59,437 nucleotides of DNA from Alkalicoccus daliensis (GCF_900103955.1 NZ_FNIL01000010.1:1-59437), one strand, 5' to 3'; numbered from the stretch's first letter, positions 47,308 to 56,728 are shown. Notes: generated by a model not told the origin, from the sequence alone. Program-made: numbers and translations.

Positions 47308-49031
47308 TTTGGCTTCACTCCTACCATATCATTGATTCCTCTGCCTGGCGGCACCATAGGGAAGACGTTCTCCTGCTGAATTACTCTGGCATCGACCAGT
47401 ACAGGTTCGTCGCTGCTCATTAGTTCGCCGATTTGATTTTCAAAATCAGCTTTCGATTCAATTTTTACCCCTTTGATACTGTAAGCTTCTGCAAGTTTTA
47501 CAAAATCGGGCTGGCAGGCAACAAGCGACTCTGAATAACGCTCTTCATAAAACTCTTCCTGCCACTGGCGCACCATGCCAAGTGCCTGATTGTTTAAAAT
47601 AACAATTTTCACCGGGAGATTTCGTTCCTGAAGGACAGATAGTTCCTGCAGTGTCATTTGGAAACCGCCGTCACCCACAAGCGCAATAACTCTTTCTTCG
47701 GGTTTAGCAAGCTGACAGCCGATCGCAGCAGGGAAGCCGAAACCCATTGTTCCAAGTCCTCCGGAAGTAACCCATCTGTCAGGCTTGCGGAACTGAAAAT
47801 ACTGCGCTGCCCACATTTGATGCTGTCCTACGTCAGTCGTTACAATTGGATCACCTTTTGTAACATCATGGATTGTTTTAATTGCCCACTGTGCTACCAT
47901 TTCTTCCTTCGGACTGTTGAACCAGAGCGGATAAGCCTGCTTATTATAGTGAAGCTCTTCCAGCCAGGCGGAATGATCCTGCGGACCTTCCTTCATCTGT
48001 CGTTTCCATTCTTTCAATGCAGCTCCTGCATCAGACACGATTGGGATATGCGTATGCACATTCTTTCCGATTTCTGCTGGATCGATGTCGATATGAGCGA
48101 CAACTGCATTTTTTGCAAAGTGTTCCAGGTTTCCTGTCAATCTGTCATCAAAGCGGGCGCCTACGTTGATAAGAAGGTCACAGTCGGTGATAGCCATATT
48201 GGAAGTGTAGGTTCCGTGCATGCCCGCCATTCCGAGAAACAGTTCGTGATCTCCAGGAAATGCTCCAAGTCCAAGCAGGGTAGAGGTAACTGGAATCTTA
48301 AACTCTTCCACAATTTCAAGCAGTGTTTCAGAACCTGCACCGTGAAGCACTCCTGCTCCTGTAAGGATAAGCGGCTTTTTCGCCTGCTTTACAGCCTCGG
48401 AAAGTTTCTTGATCTGCAGCGGGTTAGGATTAAAAGTCGGCTGATAACCCGGCAGATGGAAAGGCGACTGATCTGTTTCAAAGCAAGGATTTGCTGAAAT
48501 ATCTTTTGGTATATCAACAACAACCGGCCCTGGACGGCCTGTAGAAGCAATATGGAAAGCTTCTTTAATGATTTTTGGTATTTCATAAGCGGACTGAATT
48601 TGATAATTATGCTTGGTTATCGGCGTTGTGATTCCCATAATATCTGCTTCCTGGAATGCGTCTGTACCAGTAACTGTCGTAGCAACCTGCCCTGTCAGTA
48701 CTACAAGAGGAAGGGAGTCCATCATTGCGTCAGCGATGCCGGTAACAAGGTTAGTTGCACCGGGTCCGGATGTTGCAAGAACTACCCCGGCTTTTCGGCG
48801 AACTCTTGCGTAGCCTTCAGCAGCATGAATGGCTCCTTGTTCATGTCTTGTTAAGATATGCTGGAATTCAGCATCTGAACGGTACAATGCGTCGTAGATC
48901 GGCAGCACTGCGCCTCCTGGATAACCAAAGATTGTATCTACCTGCTGTTCTACCAATGATTCTATTAAAATATCTGCACCGGTTTTCGTAACTGGCTGAG
49001 ACTTTGTTTTCGTTTCTGCTTGAAGTTTCAT
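47304..49031 (-). CDS. ilvB: Acetolactate synthase large subunit
   Basis: A thiamine-diphosphate enzyme making acetolactate from pyruvate (or acetohydroxybutyrate with 2-oxobutyrate). The 575-aa protein has the catalytic-Glu region [15 protein letters not shown] and the TPP motif starting [12 protein letters not shown] and ending near ILNNQ. It also has the FAD-binding middle domain. AGGAGGG precedes the ATG. It is the first gene after the T-box leader. Confidence 0.96.
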   Translation of the reverse strand: MKLQAETKTKSQPVTKTGADILIESLVEQQVDTIFGYPGGAVLPIYDALYRSDAEFQHILTRHEQGAIHAAEGYARVRRKAGVVLATSGPGATNLVTGIADAMMDSLPLVVLTGQVATTVTGTDAFQEADIMGITTPITKHNYQIQSAYEIPKIIKEAFHIASTGRPGPVVVDIPKDISANPCFETDQSPFHLPGYQPTFNPNPLQIKKLSEAVKQAKKPLILTGAGVLHGAGSETLLEIVEEFKIPVTSTLLGLGAFPGDHELFLGMAGMHGTYTSNMAITDCDLLINVGARFDDRLTGNLEHFAKNAVVAHIDIDPAEIGKNVHTHIPIVSDAGAALKEWKRQMKEGPQDHSAWLEELHYNKQAYPLWFNSPKEEMVAQWAIKTIHDVTKGDPIVTTDVGQHQMWAAQYFQFRKPDRWVTSGGLGTMGFGFPAAIGCQLAKPEERVIALVGDGGFQMTLQELSVLQERNLPVKIVILNNQALGMVRQWQEEFYEERYSESLVACQPDFVKLAEAYSIKGVKIESKADFENQIGELMSSDEPVLVDARVIQQENVFPMVPPGRGINDMVGVKPK

Positions 49032-49059
49032 AATCTAAATCCCTCCTAAGATTTTAGAA

Positions 49060-49365
49060 CAATAAAAAAGACTTTTCTCCCCACACGTGCATACGTCTAA
49101 ATAGACATAGCGACGAAGCGGGGAGAAAAGCCTTTCTTTTCACGGTACCACCCGGATTCACAATACCCTCGCGGATATTGACTTATGAAGCTGTATAAAC
49201 GGCTTCTTTTGATAACAGGTGACTAGAGCACCTGGCTTTACCTACTGCTGAATTCAGTAAAGCACTCAAGGACGATGTCGGATTAAGTTGATATTCCGGG
49301 CTTCCACCATCCCCGGCTCTCTGTGATATCAGTACCTTAAACCTTTATTCCTATCATCGATTTCA
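49060..49365 (-). promoter_or_regulatory. Leucine T-box leader of ilvBNC-leuABCD
   Basis: Read on the minus strand, Stem I is closed by CGATG/CATCG. It contains the GAGAGCC and GATGGTGGAAG elements of T-boxes. The specifier loop AACTTAATCC offers CUU (49288-49286), a leucine codon; the overlapping UUA is also leucine. The T-box sequence GGGTGGTACC is at 49153-49144; its UGGU pairs with ACCA, the 3' end of both tRNA-Leu genes here. The terminator stem ACTTTTCTCCCC/GGGGAGAAAAG with a T tract (minus strand) is at 49064-49131. Uncharged tRNA-Leu should allow read-through. Confidence 0.93.
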
Positions 49366-49375
49366 ATATTTAGTT

Positions 49376-50278
49376 TTAAACTGCACTTACTTTATGAGAA
49401 GGATAACACTGCACTCCATCTGTCTGTACAACATTTCTATACTCTGCTAATAAATGATTTGTTACGCTGCCTGGTGTTCCATCTGCAATAGTACGGCCGT
49501 CTACATCTACTACAGCAATAACTTCAACTGCTGTACCGGTCAGGAAAACTTCATCTGCCGTATAAACATCATGGCGGGTAAAAGGTGCTTCACTTATAGA
49601 ATAACCATGCTGGTGAGCTAAATCAATAATTGCATTTCTCGTAATTCCTTCCAACGCTCCGAGGTAAACGGGCGGCGTTAGAATTTTTCCGTTTTTTACT
49701 ATGAAAATATTATCAGCTGAACCTTCTGTGACATAGCCTTGATCATTCAGCATTAATGCTTCATCCACACCTGCCTGATTTGCTTCCAGCTTGACTAAAA
49801 TATTATTTAAATAATTCAGGGACTTTACCTGTGGACTTAAAACATCCGGGCGGTTTCGGCGGCTGGCAACAGAGCCCATCCGCAGACCCCGCTGATAAAG
49901 TTCTTTAGGGAAGAGAGCTAATTCTTCGGCTATCACAATGACATTCGGGCGGGAACAGCTGGCCGGATCCAGTCCGAGGTTTCCAGGACCTCTGGAGACA
50001 ACGACTCTAATATAAGCAGTCTCAAGTTCATTTTTACGGATTGTCTCGACAATAATCTGTTCCATCTCCTCCTTAGTGTATGGAATAGCAAGCATTATTG
50101 ACTGTGCTGATTCATACAGCCTGTTTAAATGCTCTGTAAGTTTGAAGATGTTGCCACTATATGCTCTGATGCCTTCGAAAACACCGTCGCCATATAAAAA
50201 TCCGTGGTCAAAAACAGATACCATTGCTTGTTCTTTTCGAACAAACTTACTGTCAAGATAGATCCACTGACTGCTCAT
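49376..50278 (-). CDS. ilvE: Branched-chain amino acid aminotransferase
   Basis: A PLP enzyme that makes the final transamination to Leu, Ile and Val. The 300-aa class IV aminotransferase is of the compact (E. coli-like) type. It has FDHGFLYGDGVFEGIRAY, the PLP lysine in SPQVKSLNYLNN, VTEGSADNIFIV and EVFLTGTAVEV. It ends about 10 bases before the T-box leader, so it is transcribed ahead of the attenuator and can be expressed when the rest is shut off. AAGGAG precedes the ATG. Confidence 0.95.
   Translation of the reverse strand: MSSQWIYLDSKFVRKEQAMVSVFDHGFLYGDGVFEGIRAYSGNIFKLTEHLNRLYESAQSIMLAIPYTKEEMEQIIVETIRKNELETAYIRVVVSRGPGNLGLDPASCSRPNVIVIAEELALFPKELYQRGLRMGSVASRRNRPDVLSPQVKSLNYLNNILVKLEANQAGVDEALMLNDQGYVTEGSADNIFIVKNGKILTPPVYLGALEGITRNAIIDLAHQHGYSISEAPFTRHDVYTADEVFLTGTAVEVIAVVDVDGRTIADGTPGSVTNHLLAEYRNVVQTDGVQCYPSHKVSAV
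49403..49431 (-). promoter_or_regulatory. Possible internal promoter before the T-box
   Basis: On the minus strand TTGTAC (49431-49426), 17 bases, then TGTTAT (49408-49403), inside the 3' end of ilvE. It would start an RNA about 30 bases before Stem I. Read-through from ilvE is the alternative. Confidence 0.35.
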
Positions 50279-50345
50279 AACTGTCCGCTCCTTTCTAATG
50301 AAGATTCAACTTGAACCGTTGCGATAAAAGTTGATGTTGAGCCTT

Positions 50346-50374
50346 ATCTTACTCTCCTTAGATAGCATCGTCAA
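50346..50374 (-). promoter_or_regulatory. ilvE promoter
   Basis: On the minus strand TTGACG (50374-50369), a 17-base spacer, then TAAGAT (50351-50346). It lies 68 bases upstream of the ilvE start. A CodY-like sequence abuts the -35. Confidence 0.6.
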
Positions 50375-50378
50375 CAGC

Positions 50379-50393
50379 TATTTGTTAAAAATT
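50379..50393. promoter_or_regulatory. CodY-like box upstream of ilvE
   Basis: TATTTGTTAAAAATT matches the CodY consensus AATTTTCWGAAAATT at 11 of 15 positions. It lies 4 bases upstream of the ilvE -35. CodY represses branched-chain amino acid genes in Bacillus, so the location is sensible although the match is modest. Confidence 0.35.
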
Positions 50394-50485
50394 CTAACAT
50401 TTCAAAACAATCTAACTAAAAGAAATCGCTTACACTGCTGGGGCGCAAGTAATATATATAAAATTCAGACTATTTGTAAATATTT

Positions 50486-50499
50486 ATAAAGCGCTTTCA
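50486..50499. promoter_or_regulatory. cre-like site in the ilvE/TVP38 intergenic region
   Basis: ATAAAGCGCTTTCA agrees with the palindromic cre consensus except at its first two bases. It sits about 110 bases upstream of the ilvE promoter and 160 bases before the divergent gene. CcpA activates ilv-leu in B. subtilis, so it may act on ilvE. No gene lies in 50279-50661. Confidence 0.4.
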
Positions 50500-50661
50500 A
50501 TTAGTTCGTTACTCGCTTTTTTCAAATCTGTTTTTACTTATACTTCCTTTCGTCTCAAGTTTTTTAATGTTGAAAAATAGCTGGTGTTTCTCTTTTTGTA
50601 AGCTGAATCACTTATCAGATTTTTAAAAACAGGTAGAATAAAAATAAGGAGGGGAGAGGCT

Positions 50662-51339
50662 GTGAGCTTTTCGAAACAAACGATTATAAAAATATTACCA
50701 ATATTATGTGTGGTTCTCCTTCTATTATGGGTAAATTATAAATATATAGATCTCAGTGCAGAGGAAATAAGAAATTTTATAAACGCAGCGGGCTGGTTTT
50801 CTCCTGTACTATACATTGTTATATATGCGCTAAGGCCATTTATATTATTCCCCGCGTCTATATTATCGTTAGCAGGAGGTCTTTTATTTGGAGCGCTCCT
50901 CGGTACCTTGCTTATTATTACAGGGGCAACGTTTGGAGCTGTTCTGTCTTTCCTCGCTGCTCAAAAGCTGGGCAAAAATTTATCCGGCAAAGAATGGAGC
51001 GGGCGCGGAAAAAATCTTCAGCAGCAGCTCGAAATGAATGGTTTTGTTTATGTTTTATTCATTAGACTGATCCCGGTTTTTAATTTTGACATGGTGAGCT
51101 ATCTTGCAGGCATTTCAAGAATTAAATTAAAACCATTCTTTTTTGGAACACTGTTTGGAATTATACCTGGGGCATCTGCATATAGTTTTCTCGGCGCAGG
51201 GTTGGTTGAAGGAGATGGGAATCTTCTTTTTATTTCAGCGGTGCTCTTCGTACTGATAAGCATTCTGCCATATCTATTCAAAAATAAAATATTAAATAAA
51301 ACAGTTAGTAAAAGAAGGGGTCTGAAACGAGATGAATAA
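50662..51339 (+). CDS. TVP38/TMEM64-family membrane protein
   Basis: A 225-aa polytopic protein of the DedA/VTT superfamily with the characteristic RPFILFPASILSLAGGLLFG and GATFGAVLSFLAAQKLG segments and a re-entrant motif near IRLIPVFNFDMVSYLAG. Relatives are implicated in lipid scrambling or membrane homeostasis. It starts at a GTG with AGGAGGGGAG upstream. Its end overlaps the flavin reductase by 8 bases; this pairing recurs in bacteria and suggests a shared task. Confidence 0.85.
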   Translation: MSFSKQTIIKILPILCVVLLLLWVNYKYIDLSAEEIRNFINAAGWFSPVLYIVIYALRPFILFPASILSLAGGLLFGALLGTLLIITGATFGAVLSFLAAQKLGKNLSGKEWSGRGKNLQQQLEMNGFVYVLFIRLIPVFNFDMVSYLAGISRIKLKPFFFGTLFGIIPGASAYSFLGAGLVEGDGNLLFISAVLFVLISILPYLFKNKILNKTVSKRRGLKRDE

Positions 51340-52753
51340 TTATGACGTGATTGTAATCGGCGGAGGTTCCGGCGGACTGACAGTGGCTGCAGGAGCTGCT
51401 CAATTTGGAGCGAAAGTAGCACTAATTGAACAAAAAAGCGGATTAGGTGGAGACTGTCTGCATTATGGCTGTGTTCCTTCCAAAGCATTAATAGCTGCTG
51501 CAAAAGAAATTCATGAAGTAAGAAAGAACGGCATGAAACATGGTTTAGAAGTAAAAGGAGTGACTGACTGGTCGGTAATAAGAAATCAAATTCAATCTGC
51601 AGTTGATACTATTCAGGAACATGACAGTACCAGTCGTTTTCAAAATTTAGGAGTTGATGTTCATCATGCAAGAGCAGTGTTTCTGGATGAACATCATTTA
51701 AGACTTTCCAGCGGAAAAACAATTAAAGGCAAGCGAATAGTAATTGCTACCGGCTCAAGTCCTGTTATTCCACCGATCGAGAATATAGAGCAAGTGAAAG
51801 TTATCACTAACGAGTCACTATTTTATATGGAGCATCTGCCAGAACGAATAGTAATGGTCGGCGGTGGAGCGATCGGAATGGAAATGGCGCAGGCACTTTC
51901 CAGGCTTGGTTCGGAAATTACAGTAGTTGATCATTCCGACATGTTATTTAAAAAAGAAGATAAGGAAATAGCTGAAAAGATGCAGAAGGAAATGGAAAAA
52001 GAATTAACGATACATTTAGGTGCACGGGTAAATAAATTAGAAAACAATCAAGGGGAGATAACTGCTGTTATAGAAGGCGAACAGGAAAAGCGGGTAGGTA
52101 TTGATGCTTTATTTCTTGCAGTGGGAAGAAAGCCTAATACTGAAAAACTGCAGCTGGACCGCGCCGGTGTGGAATTGGACGAAGAGGGAGCGGTAGTGGT
52201 AAATGACAGGCTGCAGTCTTCTGTATCTCATATTTATGCCATTGGTGACGTGAATGGGCAGTTTCCTTTTACCCATGGAGCTGGAGAGGAAGGGAAAATT
52301 GCAGTTTCAAATGCGGTTTTTGGACTAAAGAGAAAAATGAATTATGAAAACCTTCCCTGGGCGTTTTACACGCAGCCGGAAATTTTTCATCTTGGCATCA
52401 CGGAGGAAGAGGCGAAAACAAAGCTTGGTGAGGACTACACGGTGATTAGAGCCAGTAAAGCTGACCGAATGATTGCAGAACAGGATGACACCTCATTTGT
52501 GAAAGTTATTCTTGATAAAAAGGGTTTTATACTGGGTGCGCACGGGATAGGCGCGAATGCCTCCGACTGGATGCAGATATTAGTAATGATGAAAACCAAT
52601 GGCCAGAAAATCCGTGAGCTCTCTTCCATTGTGCATCCTTATCCGGCACGCACCGAAATCGTGAAGCAGCTTGCCGATCAATACTGGAGGAAAAAACTGT
52701 TCGAGAGTAATATTACGAAGCTTACGAGCAAATATATTAGTGTGTTTCGTTAA
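51332..52753 (+). CDS. FAD-dependent pyridine nucleotide-disulfide oxidoreductase
   Basis: A 473-aa flavoprotein of the dihydrolipoamide dehydrogenase/mercuric reductase class. The FAD motif VIGGGSGGLTVAAGAA and redox pair CLHYGC (GGDCLHYGCVPSKAL) are at the N-terminus. The NAD(P)H motif VGGGAIGMEMAQAL and the C-terminal dimerisation domain with the active His in SSIVHPYPARTE follow. There is no N-terminal metal-binding domain and no paired C-terminal cysteines, so mercury reduction is unlikely. Coupling to TVP38 suggests membrane-linked redox work. Confidence 0.87.
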   Translation: MNNYDVIVIGGGSGGLTVAAGAAQFGAKVALIEQKSGLGGDCLHYGCVPSKALIAAAKEIHEVRKNGMKHGLEVKGVTDWSVIRNQIQSAVDTIQEHDSTSRFQNLGVDVHHARAVFLDEHHLRLSSGKTIKGKRIVIATGSSPVIPPIENIEQVKVITNESLFYMEHLPERIVMVGGGAIGMEMAQALSRLGSEITVVDHSDMLFKKEDKEIAEKMQKEMEKELTIHLGARVNKLENNQGEITAVIEGEQEKRVGIDALFLAVGRKPNTEKLQLDRAGVELDEEGAVVVNDRLQSSVSHIYAIGDVNGQFPFTHGAGEEGKIAVSNAVFGLKRKMNYENLPWAFYTQPEIFHLGITEEEAKTKLGEDYTVIRASKADRMIAEQDDTSFVKVILDKKGFILGAHGIGANASDWMQILVMMKTNGQKIRELSSIVHPYPARTEIVKQLADQYWRKKLFESNITKLTSKYISVFR

Positions 52754-52754
52754 T

Positions 52755-52795
52755 AAAAACATGCTGTCACTTTTTAACTGACAGCATGTTTTTTA
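52755..52795. terminator. Bidirectional terminator between the flavin reductase and pgeF
   Basis: A 15-bp stem AAAAACATGCTGTCA / TGACAGCATGTTTTT with a 9-base loop. It overlaps the pgeF stop codon. Confidence 0.93.
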
Positions 52796-53602
52796 TTTTT
52801 GTCCTATAAAACTGATCATCCGGCCAGTTTTTCCCTGATCACGGCGGTGCGAAAAAAACAATTCTTCTTCACAGCTTGTACAGTAATCAGATACGAGGAT
52901 ATTTTCCGGCGGGACACCTTCATTAATAAGCAGATGCAGATTTGCTTCTTTCAGTTGAAGCGCATATTGATTTGGAGATAATTCTTCATAAGGTTTATGG
53001 TTGGGAAGAACCTCTTCCAAGGCTGTAATTACTTTCTCATCAACTACGTAACAGCATTTATCAATAGAAGGTCCAATCGCAGCGAACACAGTGCCAGGGT
53101 GTACACCCTCCATTTCCTCCCATAGTTTTACCATCTTGCCGCTGATATTTTTAACTGTACCCTGCCATCCAGCATGAGCGACGCCAATTAAGCCCTTTTC
53201 TTCATTCAGAAAATAAATAGGCACACAATCAGCAAAAGCCAGCGTTAGAAGCAGATTTTTTTCTTTCGTATAAAATCCATCTGTGCGTTTAATGGTGTCT
53301 TCAAAGGAACGTGCACCGCTTCCAGCAAGAGGGGCTGTAACTTTCACAATTTGATCTTCATGCGTCTGCTCAGCAGCGACCCAGGAAGAAAGTGGAAATC
53401 CGAGTTGTTCTGCAAGCTCTTCACGATTAGCAATTACAGCGTCCGGACTGTCGTTTACATGAAGTCCCATGTTATTTGAATGAAACGGAGGTTCGCTGGT
53501 ACCTCCCGTCCGAGTAGTAAACCCAGCGCGCAGACCTGGAATATGATTTTCCCAGCGCTGAAGCAAAAGTTGATTTTTATTTAAAGAAAATGGCTCAGTC
53601 AT
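52793..53602 (-). CDS. pgeF: Peptidoglycan editing factor PgeF
   Basis: A copper/zinc purine nucleoside phosphorylase/laccase-family protein (YlmD/YfiH) that guards muropeptide composition in E. coli. The 269-aa protein has the metal ligands His81 (EQTHED), Cys126 (FADCVP) and His143 (AHAGWQGTV). Bacillus usually carries ylmD with the ylm cell-division cluster; that context is absent here, so this may be a paralogue. AAAGGAG precedes the ATG. Confidence 0.88.
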   Translation of the reverse strand: MTEPFSLNKNQLLLQRWENHIPGLRAGFTTRTGGTSEPPFHSNNMGLHVNDSPDAVIANREELAEQLGFPLSSWVAAEQTHEDQIVKVTAPLAGSGARSFEDTIKRTDGFYTKEKNLLLTLAFADCVPIYFLNEEKGLIGVAHAGWQGTVKNISGKMVKLWEEMEGVHPGTVFAAIGPSIDKCCYVVDEKVITALEEVLPNHKPYEELSPNQYALQLKEANLHLLINEGVPPENILVSDYCTSCEEELFFSHRRDQGKTGRMISFIGQK

Positions 53603-53628
53603 AGCAGCGATTACTCCTTTAACAGAAA

Positions 53629-53835
53629 TTAAATATCTTTATTTTGCTTTTGTTCATGTTCTTCTTTTGTCTCATACATTTCGTAAATTTCAGGTTCTTC
53701 TCTGGCAGCTTTCTTTTTGTTTGCCTTTTTAAAGCGGTGTACGCTGAAGGAAGCAGCTATAAAAACAAGGGTCATTGCCAAATATGCATATCCCATGCCA
53801 GGATCATCAGAATCAGGAATAGTAAACAAATCCAT
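53629..53835 (-). CDS. Small single-pass membrane protein of unknown function
   Basis: A 68-aa protein beginning MDLFTIPDSDDPGMGYAYLA. A single membrane helix (about 12-34) is followed by a highly charged tail of lysines then glutamates. AAGGGTG lies about 10 bases upstream of ATG 53835; the frame extends 4 codons further without a better site. It lies upstream of pgeF on the same strand with a 26-base gap, so the two may be co-transcribed. I do not recognise the family. Confidence 0.65.
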   Translation of the reverse strand: MDLFTIPDSDDPGMGYAYLAMTLVFIAASFSVHRFKKANKKKAAREEPEIYEMYETKEEHEQKQNKDI

Positions 53836-53912
53836 AAGATATAACACCCTTTCTTTAATATGCCTTACAGCTACAGTATAACAATATAGTAACGTTCACC
53901 GCTAATATTAGC

Positions 53913-55163
53913 TTACAATGTTTGTTTTACTGGTTTTGGCGAGAAAAAACATGCGAGAACCCCTAAAACAGGAAAGAGGAGCGAAATTAGCAGGATCTCC
54001 TCATAGCCCCCAAAGTAATCAAAGGCAATACCAAAAGGGAGTGGACCAAATGCAGATCCAGCAACCATAACCGTGCTTGCAATACTTTTAATACTTCCTA
54101 TATGTGCTCTCCCAAAATAATCGGGAAAAATAACTGAAATACAGATTTTCTCCAGCCCTCCTGTAAACCCCCAGATAAGCCCAAATATTACGGCAAGAGT
54201 AAAAGAGTTTGTAAAATACAAAATGGTGATAAAAATAAATTGGCCTGCAAATACAAGCGCAAACATATAGTTCACTTTAAATTTCTCAAGCAGAAATCCA
54301 GCAAGGAGTGTGATAGGAAACCCGACAACTGCCATTAAACTTAAAATGAAAGCTGCCGTACCAATCCCGAGACCGGATGTTGATGCGATGGACACTAAGT
54401 GAAAGGTAAGTCCTGTATTAATCATTGAAGGAATTCCAACACATAGAAGGAGAAGCCAGAATTGGCGTGTGCTTTTTGCTTCCTTTAAAGTCCAGGAAAT
54501 ATCTTCTTTATGTACTTCATTGCTTTCAATTTTTTTGTTATTACCAGCATCGTCCGGCAGAAGCCCAATATCTTCCGGTTTATTTCTCATAAAAAAATAA
54601 ACAAGCGGCACAAAAATAACCAATATGCTTATACCTAATATGCGCCAGGTTGTTTCCCACCCATATTCAGTAATTAACCAGGCATTTAACGGGGGAAATA
54701 ATGTAGAACTTGCAAAGCCTCCGAGCATCATAAAGCTGAAGGCGCGCCCACGCTGTTTTATAAACCATTGAGGAATTAAAGTATTCGGCAGAAGGGTCAT
54801 TGAACCCTGGCCGAGAAGACGAATCAGAAAAAAACCTACAAACAACATCCAGGGACTTATTACATAACTGTTCCAAATGCAGGCTCCAGCAAGCAAAATA
54901 CTTACAAGCAGCGACATATTACGTTGTCCGAATCTGTCTATACCTGTGCCGATGATAAAAAGCAGAAAACCGGCAGCTAATGTAGCGCCAGAGTATATAC
55001 CGGAAACAAGAGAACGCTCCCATCCGAAATCAGATATATACTGATCTATAAATACAGAGTTTGAATATGTCTGACCGGGACCGGAGAAAAAAAGACTTAA
55101 AGCTCCGATTGCTACAATATACCATCCGTAAAAAATACCTCCGCTTTTTGTATGGTTTTTCAT
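53913..55163 (-). CDS. MFS transporter (oxalate/formate antiporter-like)
   Basis: A 416-aa protein with 12 hydrophobic segments and the major-facilitator motif IDRFGQRN between segments 2 and 3. The N-terminal FYGWYIVAIGALSLFFSGPGQTYSNSVF resembles the OxlT/monocarboxylate MFS branch. A charged central loop (residues about 200-225) divides the two halves. The substrate is unknown, probably an organic anion. AAAGGAAGTG precedes the ATG. Confidence 0.85.
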   Translation of the reverse strand: MKNHTKSGGIFYGWYIVAIGALSLFFSGPGQTYSNSVFIDQYISDFGWERSLVSGIYSGATLAAGFLLFIIGTGIDRFGQRNMSLLVSILLAGACIWNSYVISPWMLFVGFFLIRLLGQGSMTLLPNTLIPQWFIKQRGRAFSFMMLGGFASSTLFPPLNAWLITEYGWETTWRILGISILVIFVPLVYFFMRNKPEDIGLLPDDAGNNKKIESNEVHKEDISWTLKEAKSTRQFWLLLLCVGIPSMINTGLTFHLVSIASTSGLGIGTAAFILSLMAVVGFPITLLAGFLLEKFKVNYMFALVFAGQFIFITILYFTNSFTLAVIFGLIWGFTGGLEKICISVIFPDYFGRAHIGSIKSIASTVMVAGSAFGPLPFGIAFDYFGGYEEILLISLLFPVLGVLACFFSPKPVKQTL

Positions 55164-55305
55164 TCCCAGTCACTTCCTTTTTGTATAAATACGACAATAT
55201 CTATTGTAGCAGAATTTAGAAATACGAAAGAGTATAAAATTGATTTTAAGTTAGTAAAGTAGTTAGGATAGAGATAGACAGTATTAAATGGAAGGAGGGT
55301 TTTAG

Positions 55306-55623
55306 ATGAATCTGATAGCATCCCATCCTTATTATAAGGTGGAAAGGGAAGTAAGCAGTATTGATCAACGAAATGTAGAATATGAACGTATGCTTTACCT
55401 TTACGAAGATAGGCTTGTTACGCATAGAAGAGAGTTTCCTACAGAAATTATTTTTGATATGTCCCATAGAGAAATGAGCGGGGAAGACTCACTGCTGTAT
55501 GTACATTCAAGCAGAGGAGTATATTCTTATCCCGTGAAGGAAGATCCTGCAGAATTTATTCAAGCTTTTAAAAAACTGGAAAAGAGGATATTAGAGAAAG
55601 AAGCCCGAAAATATGATAAGTAA
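55306..55623 (+). CDS. Conserved-looking hypothetical protein
   Basis: A 105-aa cytoplasmic protein preceded by GGAAGGAGGG. The alternating pattern in YERMLYLYEDRLVTHRREFP, IIFDMSHREM and LLYVHSSRGVYSYPVKEDP suggests a small beta-rich, PH-like fold, ending in a charged helix. It lies 24 bases upstream of the aldo/keto reductase on the same strand and is probably co-transcribed with it. I do not recognise the family. Confidence 0.75.
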   Translation: MNLIASHPYYKVEREVSSIDQRNVEYERMLYLYEDRLVTHRREFPTEIIFDMSHREMSGEDSLLYVHSSRGVYSYPVKEDPAEFIQAFKKLEKRILEKEARKYDK

Positions 55624-55647
55624 ATAAATTTTGAGGAGTGACATTCA

Positions 55648-56631
55648 ATGAAGTATAGAGATTTAGGTAAAACAGGATTCAAGGTAAGCGAACTTAGTTT
55701 TGGAACGTGGGCAATTGGAGGGGCATGGGGAAGTACGAACGATACAGAAGCTCTAAAAGGGCTGGAATATGCAATGAGCCAGGGAGTAAACTTTTTTGAC
55801 ACAGCAGATGTTTACGGAGATGGCCATGCAGAAGAACTGCTGGCAAAAGCCACCAAGGGGAAAGAGCAGGAAATTCACGTGGCGAGTAAATTTTGCCGGG
55901 CCGGGGATATTCATGATCCTGAAACATATTCCGAAGGAAAAGTAAGAGAATTTCTGGAGGCTTCCCTTCGCCGGCTCGGCAGGGAGCAGATGGATCTCTA
56001 TCAAATCCATTGTCCTCCTAAAGAGATAATTAAAAATGGTGATGTATTTGAAGTACTCGATAAGCTACAGCAGGAAGGAAAGATACGCAACTACGGAGTA
56101 AGTGTAGAGACAGCAGAGGAAGGACTGCTGGCAATGGAAAATAAAAATGTCAGCACTCTCCAGGTAATTTTTAATATTTTTCGTCAGAAACCTGCCCGGG
56201 AATTATTTTCTGCTGCGCAGGAAAAAGAAGTAGGTATTTTGGCAAGAGTTCCTTTAGCCAGCGGATTATTAACTGGGAAATTCAAAGAAAACCATATTTT
56301 TGAAGAAGATGATCACCGCAGGTTTAACGCAGATGGCCAGGCATTTAATGTCGGAGAAACATTTGCAGGTCTTCCATTCAATACTGGCGTAACTTTAAGC
56401 AGAGAATTAGAGTGGATTACTGAGGGAAGAGGAAACATGGCAAGAGCAGCGTTGAAGTGGATTTTAGAGCATGAAGCTGTCAGTGCAGTCATCCCTGGAT
56501 TTAAGAGAGAAGAGCAAGTGCAGGATCTTTTGCAGACGCAGGAGGCAAAGGAATTTAGTAAAGAAGAAATGGAAAAGCTGAAGAGTTTTTACGACAATCA
56601 GGTGCATGATAACATCAGAGGACCATACTAA
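55648..56631 (+). CDS. Aldo/keto reductase
   Basis: A 327-aa (beta/alpha)8 NADPH-dependent oxidoreductase. The catalytic tetrad is complete: Asp51 and Tyr56 (FFDTADVYG), Lys81 (VASKF) and His121 (YQIHCPP). The C-terminal AVIPGFKREEQVQD is the cofactor-phosphate site. It resembles the IolS/YccK-type AKR11 group of Bacillus. The physiological substrate is unknown. GAGGAGTG precedes the ATG. Confidence 0.9.
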   Translation: MKYRDLGKTGFKVSELSFGTWAIGGAWGSTNDTEALKGLEYAMSQGVNFFDTADVYGDGHAEELLAKATKGKEQEIHVASKFCRAGDIHDPETYSEGKVREFLEASLRRLGREQMDLYQIHCPPKEIIKNGDVFEVLDKLQQEGKIRNYGVSVETAEEGLLAMENKNVSTLQVIFNIFRQKPARELFSAAQEKEVGILARVPLASGLLTGKFKENHIFEEDDHRRFNADGQAFNVGETFAGLPFNTGVTLSRELEWITEGRGNMARAALKWILEHEAVSAVIPGFKREEQVQDLLQTQEAKEFSKEEMEKLKSFYDNQVHDNIRGPY

Positions 56632-56643
56632 AATTAATTTTTA

Positions 56644-56690
56644 AAAAAGCAGCGCTCCTTCTTCTATTTGAAAGGAGCGCTGCCATTTTA
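56644..56690. terminator. Bidirectional terminator after the aldo/keto reductase
   Basis: A 12-bp stem GCAGCGCTCCTT/AAGGAGCGCTGC flanked by A's and T's, between convergent genes. Confidence 0.9.
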
Positions 56691-56728
56691 AGATGCAGTC
56701 AAAGAACTGCGCTTTGTATCTCTATCTT

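Noticed and set aside
47658-48497. 279-codon open frame on the plus strand opposite ilvB
   Set aside because: It lies entirely antisense to a well-conserved gene, has no ribosome site, and its cysteine- and histidine-rich [11 protein letters not shown] is typical of a shadow frame.
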